Shown here piece by piece: positions 10,484-21,869 of a stretch of DNA of 64,000 bases (position 1 is the first letter of the stretch; each line of letters starts with the position of its first letter). A program made the translations under genes and the position numbers. The notes under the pieces were generated by a model. It was given only the letters and a program-made list of their open reading frames with translations. It was not told where the DNA came from and searched no databases. This stretch comes from Omphiscola glabra (taxonomy: Eukaryota; Mollusca; Gastropoda; Lymnaeidae): the NCBI GenBank assembly GCA_964017045.1, contig OZ024810.1:4894562-4958561 (forward strand), written 5' to 3'.

Positions 10484-11988
10484 TGTGGAAGAGTTGTCTG
10501 TGGAAGAGTTGTCCGTGGAAGAGTTGTATGTGGAAGAATTGTATGTGGAAGTGTTGTATGTGGAAGTGTTGTATGTGGAAGTGTTGTCTGTGGAAGAGTT
10601 GTCTGTGGAAGAGCTGTATGTGGAAGAGTTGTATGTGGAAGAGTTGTATGTGGAAGTGTTGTATGTGGAAGTGTTGCATGTGGAAGTGTTGTATGTGGAA
10701 GAGTTGTCCGTGGACGAGGCTGTTCGTGGAAGAGTTGTATGTGGAAGTGTTGTATGTGGAAGAGTTGTATGTGGAAGAGTTGTATGTGGAAGAGTTGTAT
10801 GTGGAAGAGTTGTCCGTGGAAGAGTTGTATGTGGAAGAGTTGTCCGTGGAAGAGTTGTATGTGGAAGAGTTGTATGTGAAAGAGTTGTATGTGAAAGAGT
10901 TGTCCGTGGACGAGTTGTATGTGGAAGAGTTGTATGTGGAAGAGTTGTCCGTGGACGAGGCTGTCCGTGGAAGAGTTGTATGTGGAAGAGTTGTATGTGG
11001 AAGTGTTGTATGTGGAAGAGTTGTCCGTGGACGAGGCTGTCAGTGGAAGAGTTGTATGTTGAAGAGTTGTATGTGGAAGAGTTGTATGTGGAAGAGTTGT
11101 ATGTGGAAGAGTTGTCCGTGGACGAGGCTGTCCGTGGAAGAGTTGTATGTGGAAGAGTTGTATGTGGAAGAGTTGTCCGTGGAAGAGTTGTATGTGGAAG
11201 AGTTGTCTTTGGAAGAGTTGTCCGTGGAAGAGTTGTATGTGGAAGAGTTGTATGTGGAAGAGTTGTCTGTGGAAGAGTTGTATGTGGAAGAATTGTCCGT
11301 GGACGAGGCTGTCCGTGGAAGAGTTGTATGTGGAAGAGTTGTATGTGGAAGAGTTGTCCGTGGAAGAGTTGTATGTGGAAGAGTTGTATGTGGAAGAGTT
11401 GTATGTGGAAGAGTTGTCCGTGGAAGAGTTGTATGTGGAAGAGTTGTATGTGGAAGAGTTGTATGTGGAAGAGTTGTATGTGGAAGAATTGTCCGTGGAC
11501 GAGGCTGTCCGTGGACGTGTTGTATGTGGAAGAGTTGTATGTGGAAGAGTTGTATGTGGAAGAGTTGTATGTGGAAGAGTTGTATGTGGAAGTGTTGTAT
11601 GTGGAAGAGTTGTCCGTGGACGAGGCTGTCCGTGGAAGAGTTGTATGTGGAAGAGTTGTATGTGGAAGAGTTGTATGTGGAAGAGTTGTATGTGGAAGAG
11701 TTGTATGTGGAAGAGTTGTATGTGGAAGAGTTGTCCGTGGAAGAGTTGTATGTGGAAGAGTTGTATGTGGAAGAGTTGTCTGTGGAAGAGTTGTCTGTGG
11801 AAGAGTTGTATGTGGAATAGTTGTCTGTGGAAGAGGTGTCTGTGGAAGAGTTGTATGTGGAAGAGTTGTCCTTGGAAGAGTTGTCCGTAGAAGAGGTGTC
11901 CGTGGAAGAGTTGTATGTGGAAGAGTTGTCCGTGGACGAGGCTGTCCGTGGAAGATTTGTCTGTGGAAGAGGTGTATGTGGAAGAGTT
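10484..11988. repeat. 15-bp minisatellite, about 100 copies, with marker units
   Basis: The basic unit is TTGTATGTGGAAGAG. A compound marker GTGGACGAGGCTGT occurs eight times (near 10710, 10951, 11027, 11118, 11299, 11495, 11617 and 11931). Spacings are near multiples of 15, which suggests expansion in blocks. The period is divisible by three, so frames on both strands remain open (up to 522 codons). They are not genes. Confidence 0.97.
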
Positions 11989-12448
11989 TCAATTCTTACT
12001 GTGTATTGTGGGTCTAAGTGGAGACAACTATCGTCCTTCACCTTCGCGGAATTCCGCTTTAAAATCAGGACAAATAACGAATATCCACTTCCGGTCACAA
12101 CAACGGCTTGACGTCATTGATCGGAGTCTTGGTTTCGAATCGACGTGAGAGTCGTCAAAGACTGTACGACTGTTCGATGCTATAGTATCTTGTAGTATCG
12201 CAATGCTATAGTTCTTATGGTATCGAAATCTTAGTATGACCAATCCTGAATGTTTAACACGAAGAAGCTAAACATCAAAAACCAAGGAAAACACAAGACA
12301 CTCACATGGGCTGAGCTTCCAAAGGTTTGACCCCCAACACACACATAATTAATACAGTGTTACTGTGAAGAACCCGCCAAGAAATGGAGGCGGCATTGCG
12401 TGAACTTCCCATCCAATCAATGTTAATTTACCAAAAAATGCATTCGAG
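11989..12448. other. Unique spacer
   Basis: No gene is recognised. A short degenerate patch with repeated TAGTATC / GGTATCG words lies at 12175-12235. Confidence 0.5.
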
Positions 12449-12637
12449 CAGTGGCGTAGTGAGGGGGGAGCAGGGGGGCATCATGCCCCGGGCGCTACTC
12501 ACAAAGGGGCGCCAAATGGTATATTTTACAATAATATTGTATGGTTTTCGAATGGGGGGGGGCGGCGCTAAAAAGGTATTGGGGGGCGCTAAAAAGGTAT
12601 TGTGCCCCGAGCGCGTGTTAGGCTCGCTACGCCACTG
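12449..12637 (+). mobile_element. hAT-like MITE (CAGTGGCG ends), 189 bp
   Basis: It starts CAGTGGCGTAGTGAGG and ends CTCGCTACGCCACTG, an inverted pair. The flanks CATTCGAG (12441-12448) and CATTCAAG (12638-12645) are an 8-bp target duplication with one difference. The inside is GC-rich and contains GGGGGGCGCTAAAAAGGTATT partly duplicated. No coding capacity. Confidence 0.82.
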
Positions 12638-12677
12638 CATTCAAGAAAACAATTTTAAAAAAAATAACCAATTAAGG

Positions 12678-12876
12678 CAGCGTTTCTCAACCTGTGGGGT
12701 CGCGACCCCTTTGGGGGTCGAACGACCCTTTTACAGGGATCGCCTAAGACCACCGGAAAACATATAAACTCTACAGTTATCAAGTAGCTACGAAAATAAT
12801 TGTGTGGTTGTGGGGTCGCCACAACATGGGGGACTGTATTAAAAGGTCGCGGCATTAGGAAGGTTGAGAGCCACTG
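12678..12876 (+). mobile_element. SPIN-type hAT MITE, 199 bp, with perfect 8-bp target duplication
   Basis: The left end is CAGCGTTTCTCAACCTG followed by GGGGTCGCGACCCC. The right end is AGGAAGGTTGAGAGCCACTG. I recognise this layout as the SPIN non-autonomous family: paired GGTCGCGACC-like block, CGAACGACCC, GTCGCCTAAGACC, then GCATTAGGAAGG. The flanks are identical AATTAAGG (12670-12677 and 12877-12884). SPIN elements are hAT transposons known for repeated horizontal transfer between animals. A second copy is at 32702-32899. Confidence 0.88.
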
Positions 12877-12884
12877 AATTAAGG

Positions 12885-13197
12885 GTTATCGTCTGTTTAT
12901 ATTTTAATTTTTGCGCCTATTGAACACAGGATTACGGCCATGCTTACGCGCATGTGTAGAGTATTATTTCTTGTGATGAATAAAGCCGAAAAATGCCACA
13001 CGGAGCGCGCGCCCTAATTGCACTCTTTATGTACACCACTGGTCACTGTAGCCACTGCTGGTGGTCTGTCTTACAATTTAACGTATTCAAGCCATTGCAA
13101 ATTGTCTCCTTTAAAATGTGATTTTAATAACACTCGATCCACGCCCATCAAGCGCTTGTTAAATAATAGTTTCTGTTTACTTCCCCAGTTCCAAGTG
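12885..13197. other. Spacer with a possible hAT-type end
   Basis: At 12999-13039 the text GGAGCGCGCGCCC, then TTTATGTACACCACTG, could be the right end of another CAGTGG-type element. The left end was not found. Otherwise unique. Confidence 0.35.
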
Positions 13198-13578
13198 CAG
13201 TCATGTGGAAAGTATGGAATAAATCCAGTCATGTGAAAGTATGGTATAAATCCAGTCATGTGAAAGTATAAAACTAATGCAGTCATGTGAAAGTGTAGAA
13301 TTAATGCAGTCATGTGAAAGTATAGACTTAATGCAGTCATGTCAAAGTATGGCATTAATGCAGTCATGTGAAAGTATGGAATAAATCCATTTATGTGAAA
13401 GTATGGAATAAATCCAGTCATATGAAAGTCTGGAATTAATGCAGTCATGTGAAAGTATGATATTAAAGCAGTCATGTGAAAGTATGGAATTAATGCAGTC
13501 ATGTGAAAGTTTGGCATTAATGCAGTCATGTCAAAGTATGGCATTAATGCAGTCATGTCAAAGTAAGGAATAAATCCA
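13198..13578. repeat. 27-bp minisatellite, about 14 copies
   Basis: The unit starts CAGTCATGTGAAAGTATGG and ends AATTAAT or AATAAATC. The period is divisible by three, so the minus strand reads a 9-residue repeat (MTALIPYFH-like) for 161 codons. This is a repeat artefact. Confidence 0.95.
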
Positions 13579-13680
13579 CTTCTACAATGGCTTCTAGAGC
13601 GACGAATGGGGTGACTGAAGATTTTTTAAAATGAATTGTTACATTTTATTGCAAGTTGCGCTCTCATAACTTTTGCTGGA

Positions 13681-13915
13681 TGCGCTCTGCACACATCTTG
13701 TGACGCTCTACGCAAATCTTGCGACAGTCCACGCACACCCTCTCATGCTGTACGCACATCTTTTGACGCTCTACACACTTCTTGTGACGCTCTAGGGCAA
13801 ATCTTGTTATTTATCTCTACGCACACCGTCTCACGCTGTACGCATATCTTGTGACGCTCTGTGCACATCTCGTGACGCTCTACGCACATCTCGTGACGCT
13901 CTACGCACATCTAGT
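13681..13915. repeat. Degenerate repeat of about 21 bp, about 11 copies
   Basis: Units resemble TACGCACATCTTGTGACGCTC with many substitutions and some longer spacers (ACACC-CTCTCATGCTG). Old array. Confidence 0.8.
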
Positions 13916-14011
13916 AGTGGCAGCAGACGAAAATGATAGGCGTTGGGCGCTAAAACAGCAAGATAATTATGTACCATGACGAGAAAGTGTCATGTCAGAC
14001 TTACTTAAGTT

Positions 14012-14104
14012 TAAGAGCTTTTTGAAGAGCTTGTGTAGAGCTTTTTGGAGATCTATTTGAAGAGCTTGTAGAAGAGCTGTTTGAAGAGCTTGTGGCAGAT
14101 CTTG
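14012..14104. repeat. Degenerate 18-21 bp repeat
   Basis: Variants of GAAGAGCTTGT-GAGCTTTTTG occur about five times. Confidence 0.65.
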
Positions 14105-14108
14105 TGGG

Positions 14109-14208
14109 CCCATTGTTACCTTGACCCATTGTTACCTTGATCCATTGTTACCTTGACCCATTGTTACCTTGACCCATTGTTACCGTGACCCATTGTTACC
14201 TTGATCCA
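14109..14208. repeat. 16-bp minisatellite, about 6 copies
   Basis: The unit is CCCATTGTTACCTTGA. It is followed to about 14320 by sequence with degenerate CCTTGACC words, suggesting an older extension. Confidence 0.9.
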
Positions 14209-14337
14209 GTCTTGCATAAACCCCAACCTGACCCCGAATCTCACCTTGACCTCATCCTATGACCTTGATCCAAAACTTACCTTGACCCCCACCCTAACCT
14301 GCAAACCTTAATACTCGCCACTTTTATGCGCGGCCCT

Positions 14338-14760
14338 GGGGGGGGGGGGAGGGTTTAAAAAATAATTTTAAAAAAAATTGCTCCCATTGATCAATTTTAT
14401 TGCGCGCCTAATTGGCGGTTAAACTCCAGCTGATGGCCAGTGCCTTTTGGTTTCACGCACATTCTACGCCGATCGGCGTTTTTTTGGGACCGGACTGGAG
14501 TCGTTTCTCTAACCAGGATATGATACACCACAAATTGCCTTACAAAACCAAAGCCTTTTGGTAGAGTTGAATAGTCGATTGTTCTATATATACACGCAGG
14601 TGTGTGTGTGTGTGTTTGTGGGGAAAGGGGTTCGTGGTCCTCGGTTTGTTTGTTGTGTGTGTGGGGGGGGGGGGTACAGCCTCTTTTTCATTCACTTCCC
14701 ATTATTGTCTTTCAATGAGAGTGCAGTTGTCAATGCCCCCCCCCCCCCAATACCGTGAGT
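14338..14760. other. Unique spacer with G/C homopolymers and (GT)n
   Basis: Contains G runs at 14338-14349 and 14663-14674, a C run at 14736-14748 and a GT microsatellite near 14601-14615. No gene is recognised. Confidence 0.7.
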
Positions 14761-14771
14761 CCTATCTAGCT

Positions 14772-15357
14772 TTGTCACCGTACCCCGAATGACGTAATCA
14801 TTGTCACTGTATCCCGAATAATGTAACCCCGGTCTGCCATAGTTACTTTACCACAGATGCAATATGCCCTGTCTATCAATTTCACTGTAAACTTGATGCT
14901 GAAAGCCCTGTCTATCATTGTGACTGTACCCCTGATGCTGAAAGCCCTGTCTATCATTGTGACTGTACCCATGATGCTGAAAGCCCTGTCTATCATTGTG
15001 ACTGTACCCCTGATGCTGAAAGCCCTGTCTATCATTGTGACTGTACCCCTGATGCTGAAAGCCCTGTCTATCATTGTGACTGTACCCCTGATGCTGAAAG
15101 CCCTGTCTATCATTGTGACTGTACCCCTGATGCTGAAAGCCCTGTCTATCATTGTGACTGTACCCCTGATGCTGAAAGCCCTGTCTATCATTGTGACTGT
15201 ACCCCTGATGCTGAAAGCCCTGTCTATCATTGTGACTGTACCCCTGATGCTGAAAGCCCTGTCTATCATTGTGACTGTAAACTTGATGCTGAAAGCCCTG
15301 TCTATCATTGTCACTGTACCCCTGATGTCTACCATTGTTACTACCCCGGATGCTGAA
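14772..15357. repeat. 39-bp minisatellite, about 13 good copies
   Basis: The unit contains GATGCTGAAAGCCCTGTCTA and TCATTGTGACTGTACC. The block 14772-14856 holds diverged units and 14857-15320 near-identical ones, so homogenisation was central. The period is divisible by three, giving open frames on both strands (up to 220 codons) that I discount. Confidence 0.95.
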
Positions 15358-15554
15358 AGCCCTGCCCGGCGCCCCTGGTCCTGCTGGTTCAATTCCGGCG
15401 ACAGCCACAACAGACTATAAAACGTCTGTATTACCATATTGTGTGAACTGGAGCAGGCCTGAAGCCAAGGCCCTCATTCAATTTTATACAGGCCGTTAAA
15501 ATGGAAGCCTTGAGCTTCAGGCCGGGTACATGTCTGAACTGCACGCCGGTTGCA

Positions 15555-15676
15555 AAAAAAAAAAAAGGGGGGGGGGCGGGGTGGTGGGGGTGGCCTGGCA
15601 GGTCGCGGGTGGGGTGGAGGAGGGGGTTGGGTGGAGGAGGGGGTTGGGGTGGAGGAGAGGGTTGGGGGGGGGGATA
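15555..15676 (+). repeat. A-tract followed by G-rich block with quadruplex potential
   Basis: A run of 13 A is followed by many G runs of three or more, with GGTGGAGGAGGGGGTTGGG repeated about three times. The plus strand satisfies a simple four-G-tract quadruplex rule many times over. Confidence 0.85.
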
Positions 15677-15842
15677 TAGTGATCGCCAGAAGAGCTACAA
15701 TAGAGAAAGAAAATAAACATTGCCCTCACGTGGAAATGTTTCGTATATAAGGATAAGATCCTGACACACAGCATTGTACCCAGAAACCAATGTTGCATAG
15801 CAGGCCGGGCGTTAGAGTTGTTTGAATGTTTGCTGAACTCAT

Positions 15843-16242
15843 CTGACAGTGTCAACGGAATGAGTAGTGACAAGACCTGCTGACAGTGTCACCTGAATGA
15901 GTAGTGACAGTACATGCTGACAGTGTCACCTGAATGAGTAGTGACAAGACATGCTGACAGTGTCACCTGAATGAGTAGTGACAGTACATGCTGACAGTGT
16001 CACCTGAATGAGTAGTGACAAGACATGCTTACAGTGTCACCTGAATGAGTAGTGACAAGACATGCTGACAGTGTCACCTGAATGAGTAGTGACAAGACAT
16101 GCTTACAGTGTCACCTGAATGAGTAGTGACAAGACATGCTGACAGTGTCACCTGAATGAGTAGTGACAAGACATGCTGACAGTGTCACCTGAATGAGTAG
16201 TGACAAGACATGCTGACAGTGTCACCTGAATGAGTAGTGGCA
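15843..16242. repeat. 37-bp minisatellite with an intra-unit inverted repeat, about 11 copies
   Basis: The unit begins GTAGTGACAAGACATGCTGA and ends GTCACCTGAATGA. GTGACA and TGTCAC within a unit can pair around a loop of about 14 bases. AAGACATG and AGTACATG variants alternate in the first part. Confidence 0.95.
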
Positions 16243-16249
16243 AGACACT

Positions 16250-16389
16250 TAAGGCATAGCGCTAATTTAAGGCATAGCGCAAATTTAAGGCATAGCGCTA
16301 ATTTAAGGCATAGCGCTAATTTAAGGCATAGCGCAAATTTAAGGCATAGCGCTAATTTAAGGCATAGCGTTAATTAAAGGCATAGCGCT
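16250..16389. repeat. 18-bp minisatellite, about 8 copies
   Basis: The unit is ATTTAAGGCATAGCGCTA, with CTA/CAA variants. It starts within 10 bp of the end of the 37-bp array, and two unrelated units abut. Confidence 0.95.
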
Positions 16390-17645
16390 GTCAAAAAGTG
16401 TATGCGCTCCGTTTTACTGCCATAACCATTTGAAATTCAAGACTCGGGGAACATCTCTTGTGTTTGCTGCTTACAATATTAAGCTGTAAAAACGTAGTGA
16501 CGGCAACCACCCCACAAGACAAATCTTGAATCCGCTTTGATGTGTAGAACAAGAAGACACAAGTCCCTGTGGACCACTGGACTCGGCGAACGTAAACAAA
16601 ATTGTGCCCCGGAATCAAGCGCACGGGGGCCTTCGGTTTGTGGTGTAAACAGGGCGCCTGTGAAATCAAACAAAGCGGATTAACACAGAGGTGCCAATGA
16701 TAAGCGTCTGGCCGGGCACTGAAAGCTTATCCCTGGTGTTTACGGAACAGAATATGATAAGCGATAAACGTTTCCCCCCTCGGGAAATAAACTTTGGGGG
16801 TTTGTGACTTAGCAGAGAGAGTGTTTTTGTGCAAAATTGTTAATTTTTTTTTCATGGAACGGAGATAAGTCTACACAGATCTGTAGCGACACGGAGTGGG
16901 ATGCGATGGTTTAGAGAGTGGGATGGGTGGGGATTGAGCGATGGATAATAGATGGATGTGGATTGGATAGTAAATTACAGATTGTGATATTTTAAGACAA
17001 CGATACGATGCAAAGGCGAATCCCAGGATCTGAAGATGGGGACGCAAAAAGATTTAGAGAAACACATTCTAAGCAATTGAACATTGTAGTTTGTTTAACA
17101 AAAGCGGATGACAAGGAATCACACAGTACTTTTATTACATGTTCAATATTACAAATAAGTCCTTAGCATTGGTACATCATTGTAACATACATAGTTACAT
17201 TACAGAAGATAATACACACTCTGAAAACTATTCCTTCCTAAATTGACACAATAGTAAAAATCCAACATGTCCGACATCCTCACGGATAAATTGTTCAATC
17301 TCTACTACACCGAAAATCATGAGTCCTCACTCCGCTATGAAAAACTAGTTCCTGCTTTTTCTCGTGATATAATTCATTATTGTCAAATCCCTACGCCATC
17401 GTGCAGTAGGAATAAATAATATTGTCACGTGACAGGTCAAGGTTAACTTGTTGTGTTAAATATATTCACACTGCTCACCGTTGTGTTTCGGCCAGAAATG
17501 TTTTACTGGAAAATGAAAATTTAAATTAAAAAACTTCGAAGCGCTTGATATAGATTAAATCATTTCTGTACTCGGCTGGAGACTTGCCCGTATAGGGGCT
17601 CTGAAAAAGTTTAGTCAGACTTTTATAAGAGATTAAATTTTAATT
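16390..17645. other. Unique non-coding stretch
   Basis: At 1.25 kb this is one of the longer unique intervals. Open frames are short (up to 92 codons) and show no recognisable domain. I see no transposon ends and no tRNA-like box pairs. Confidence 0.6.
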
Positions 17646-17905
17646 CAACTTAGACCACATTAAGGATAGACCACATTGAGGATAGACGACATTGAGGATA
17701 GACGACTTTGAGGACGGACCACAGTGACCATAGACCACATTGAGGCTATGCGACATTGAAGACACACCGCACTGAGGATATACGACATGGAGGATAGACC
17801 ACATTGAGGATATACGACATGGAGGATAGACCACATTGAGGATATACGACATGGAGGATAGACCACACTGAGGATAGACCACACGAGTATAGACCGCGAT
17901 AGACC
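17646..17905. repeat. 16-bp repeat with 32-bp higher order
   Basis: The basic unit is GATAGACCACATTGAG. In 17770-17870 it alternates with GATATACGACATGGAG, making a 32-bp higher-order unit. The flanks are more diverged. Confidence 0.9.
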
Positions 17906-18084
17906 ACAATGGCTAATTAGAGCATATACGAAGGACCTAGTTAGGCGGGACGCATTACGACACACACACACACACAGGTAGATAAACACGATAAGGAACG
18001 AAATAATTCAAGTTTCCGTTTCTACTTCATAAAAAAAAAAAAATTCAAGGCACGCGACAGGAAAATATCGTGTGAAAATTAGAA

Positions 18085-18227
18085 AGCGGCACATATTTCC
18101 TTCCATGGCGGCACATCTTTCTTTCCATGGCGGCACACCTTTCTTTCCAAAGCGGCACACCTTTCTTTCCATAGCGGCACACCTTTCTTTCCATGGCGGC
18201 ACATCTTTCTTTCCATGGCGGCACACA
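18085..18227. repeat. 22-bp minisatellite, 6.5 copies
   Basis: The unit is CCATGGCGGCACACCTTTCT plus TT. Central units differ at the ATGG positions. Confidence 0.95.
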
Positions 18228-18893
18228 TCCGGTTTGAAACAGCACCGTTTTTTTAATAATACGTATTGCCGATATAAATATTTATGCAAAATTTATTAAT
18301 TTTTCCAAGTTCCCCATCCACACCAACACAGATCCCATCAATAAATACTCACTGGTACAATGAAAACATAGCCAGCTCCAGTTGTCCACAGAGTTGCCCA
18401 GAAATGTGGCCGCAGATCTCCCGCTGGCCGTGAATTGGTGTTTGGCGAGCCGCGTACTTACCCTAATGGAACAACGCAAGGCACGAGAGATACAATACAA
18501 AAATACATACTCCAACGTGACATGTGTGTAAGAGGGGATGTGTGTGTGTGTGAGGGGGGGGGACTTCTTAATTATTTTGAGTAGATTAACAAGACGGGGT
18601 CAATGGATTAATTACGAGGAAGAGATTGGGCCAGGGGCGTACACTGTTATGGTCCACACGAAACCAAAATAAGGGAGATTATTGTTATCGGTGTGGCCGG
18701 ATTGAATCGGGTTATCGGTCTTTGGTGAATGGGAACTAGGAAAAGGGAGCCGATTAAATCTGAAAAATTTGGAGAACGTTTGTTGGAAGACTGGCAAAAG
18801 GGTGGGGGGTCAATTTGGCATGAAATAAATAAAATGCATGACTTCCAGATAACGGCAGTGACAGGCTTAAAGCAAAAGTTTAGTGTAAGAAGT
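18228..18893. other. Unique spacer
   Basis: A GT-rich patch with a G run lies at 18528-18560. The text CAGGGGCGTACACTG at 18633-18647 resembles a lone CAGGGGCG-type transposon end, but no partner was found. No gene is recognised. Confidence 0.5.
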
Positions 18894-18901
18894 GTCTAGA
18901 C

Positions 18902-19491
18902 CAGGGGTGGCCAGACCTGTAGTAACTGAGAGCCATTTTTAAAATAAAAAAAATTGTTGAGAGCCGCATTGTAGCACTATGGGTCACGACCCCACTCGCA
19001 ATGAAAAATTCCTTTTGTGATTTATTTAAAAAAAACTTTTTATTCGAATTTAATGATTTAAACATTTCAATTGTTTTAACCCTAACCGTATGTTGAAGAA
19101 ATATATGTTTACAGTTACACAATTGAAGAAATATATGCGTTACAGTTACACAATTAACAAATATTTAAATATGTAAAATTTATGAAAGAAACACACTGCA
19201 TATATACCCATAATTATAGTGACCGGAACCGGAACCGGAACCAGAAATTGAACAGTTCACATCACCAACAAATCAGAAACCAATCCTTCCCTTCAACTTT
19301 TAAAATTTAAATCAATCCCAAATTATGTTCAACCCTTTGTTTCAGTCAAGATTTTTAAAAAAAAACTTTCATTTATTTTTGATATTATATATTTCAAACG
19401 AAAAGTTTTAATTTCATAAATTGTTCGCGAACCGCAATGTGAACACAGAAGAGCCGCATGCGGCTCGCGAGCCGCGGTTTGGCCACCATTG
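18902..19491 (+). mobile_element. Complete non-autonomous hAT element, 590 bp, perfect 8-bp target duplication
   Basis: It begins CAGGGGTGGCCAGACC and ends GGTTTGGCCACCATTG, imperfect inverted termini. The flanks are identical GTCTAGAC (18894-18901 and 19492-19499), matching the NTCTAGAN target preference of many hAT transposases. The subterminal region has GAGCCGCATGCGGCTCGCG, a palindrome-rich block common in this group. The interior is AT-rich with a short GGAACC run at 19222-19242 and no transposase, so mobilisation must have been in trans. Confidence 0.87.
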
Positions 19492-19740
19492 GTCTAGACC
19501 AATATGGTACAACATAAGATATCTCAAGAACGAATCCTAGCCACTGTATTTTACAGGGAGGCTTTTTAACCATCAAGAACCTAGAAACCACTCACCGTCA
19601 AATCGCCTATAAAACTAACAATGGCAACTGTCAACTACATATACAACAAACAGTGGCAGCTGTCAACAAAATGTCACAAAATTGACTTTAAAAATTGTTT
19701 GTTTAAATATATAATTTTTCTATGGTTGACAAACAAACAA

Positions 19741-21869
19741 AAGTCATTTCTATACATCAGACTCAAGTCACTCCTGTGCGTCAAACTCAAGTCACTCCTG
19801 TGCATCAGACTCAAGTCACTCCTGTGCGTCAGACTCAAGTCACTCCTGTGCGTCAGACTCAAGTCACTCCTGTGCGTCAGACTCAAGTCACTCCTGTGCG
19901 TCAAACTCAAGTCACTCCTGTGTGTCAGACTCAAGTCACTCCTGTGCATCAGACTCAAGTCACTCCTGTGCGTCAGACTCAAGTCACTCCAGTGCGTCAG
20001 ACTCAAGTCACTCATCAGACTCAAGTCACTCCTGTGCGTCAGACTCAAGTCACTCATCAGACTCAAGTCACTCCTGTGCGTCAGACTCAAGTCACTCCTG
20101 TGCGTCAGACTCAAGTCACTCCTGTGCGTCAGACTCAAGTCACTCCTGTGCGTCAGACTCAAGTCACTCCTGTGCGTCAGACTCAAGTCACTCATCAGAC
20201 TCAAGTCACTCCTGTGCGTCTCAAGTCATTCCTGTGCGTCAGACTCAAGTCACTCCTGTGCGTCAGACTCAAGTCACTCCTGTGCGTCAGACTCAAGTCA
20301 CTCCTGTGCATCAGACTCAAGTCACTCCTGTGCGTCAGACTCAAGTCACTCCAGTGCGTCAGACTCAAGTCACTCATCAGACTCAAGTCACTCATCAGAC
20401 TCAAGTCACTCCTGTGCGTCTCAAGTCACTCCTGTGCGTCAGACTCAAGTCACTCCTGTGCGTCAGACTCAAGTCACTCCTGTGCTTCAGACTCAAGTCA
20501 CTCCTGTGCATCAGACTAAAGTCACTCCTGTGCGTCAGACGCAAGTCACTCCTGTGCGTCAGACTCAAGTCACTCCTGTGCATCAGACTCAAGTCACTCA
20601 TGTACGTCAGACTCAAGTCACTCCTGTGCGTCAGACTCAAGTCACTCCTGTGCGTCAGACTCAAGTCACTCCTGTGTATCAGACTCAAGTCACTCCTGTG
20701 CATCAGACTCAAGTCACTCCTGTGCATCAGACTCAAGTCACTCCTGTGCGTCAGACTCAAGTCACTCCTGTGCGTCAGACTCAAGTCACTCCTGTGCGTC
20801 AGACTCAAGTCACTCCTGTGCGTCAGACTCAAGTCACTCCTGTGCATCAGACTCAAATCACTCATGTGCGTCAGACTCAAGTCACTCCTGTGCGTCATAC
20901 TCAAGTCACTCCTGTGCGTCAGACTCAAGTCACTCCTGTGCGTCAGACTCAAGTCACTCATCAGACTCAAGTCACTCCTGTGCGTCTCAAGTCATTCCTG
21001 TGCGTCAGACTCAAGTCACTCCTGTGCGTCAGACTCAAGTCACTCCTGTGCGTCAGACTCAAGTCACTCCTGTGCATCAGACTCAAGTCACTCCTGTGCG
21101 TCAGACTCAAGTCACTCCAGTGCGTCAGACTCAAGTCACTCATCAGACTCAAGTCACTCATCAGACTCAAGTCACTCCTGTGCGTCTCAAGTCACTCCTG
21201 TGCGTCTCAAGTCACTCCTGTGCGTCTCAAGTCACTCCTGTGCGTCAGACTCAAGTCACTCCTGTGCGTCAGACTCAAGTCACTCCTGTGCGTCAGACTC
21301 AAGTCACTCTTGTGCTTCAGACTCAAGTCACTCCTGTGCATCAGACTAAAGTCACTCCTGTGCGTCAGACGCAAGTCACTCCTGTGCGTCAGACTCAAGT
21401 CACTCCTGTGCATCAGACTCAAGTCACTCATGTACGTCAGACTCAAGTCACTCGTGTGCGTCAGACTCAAGTCACTCCTGTGCGTCAGACTCAAGTCACT
21501 CCTGTGTATCAGACTCAAGTCACTCCTGTGCATCAGACTCAAGTCACTCCTGTGCATCAGACTCAAGTCACTCCTGTGCGTCAGACTCAAGTCACTCCTG
21601 TGCGTCAGACTCAAGTCACTCCTGTGCGTCAGACTCAAGTCACTCCTGTGCGTCAGACTCAAGTCACTCCTGTGCATCAGACTCAAATCACTCATGTGCG
21701 TCAGACTCAAGTCACTCCTGTGCGTCATACTCAAGTCACTCCTGTGCGTCAGACTCAAGTCACTCCTGTGCGTCAGACTCAAGTCAATCCTGTGCGTCAG
21801 ACTCAAGTCACTCCTGTGCGTCAGACTCAAGTCAATCCTGTGCGTCAGACTCAAGTCAATCCAATAGTT
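19741..21869. repeat. 24-bp minisatellite (2.1 kb) with duplicated block of about 0.8 kb
   Basis: The main unit is GACTCAAGTCACTCCTGTGC plus GTCA. Shorter 18-21 bp units (ACTCATCA, GCGTCTCAAG) are interspersed. The rare word TCAAGTCATTCCTG occurs at 20221 and 20987 (offset 766). A run of rare variants (GCTTCAG, ACTAAAG, ACGCAAG, GTACGTC, CAAATCACTCATG) recurs in the same order with offset 830, so a large block was duplicated and then changed by unit insertion. Open frames up to 748 codons are artefacts. Confidence 0.96.

Noticed and set aside
10424..12017. Open frames of 445-522 codons on both strands
   Set aside because: The 15-bp unit is divisible by three and stop-free. Overlap of both strands rules out real coding.
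15380..15410. tRNA or tRNA-derived SINE (GGTTCAATTCC resembles a B box)
   Set aside because: No A box at the right distance and no cloverleaf could be drawn.
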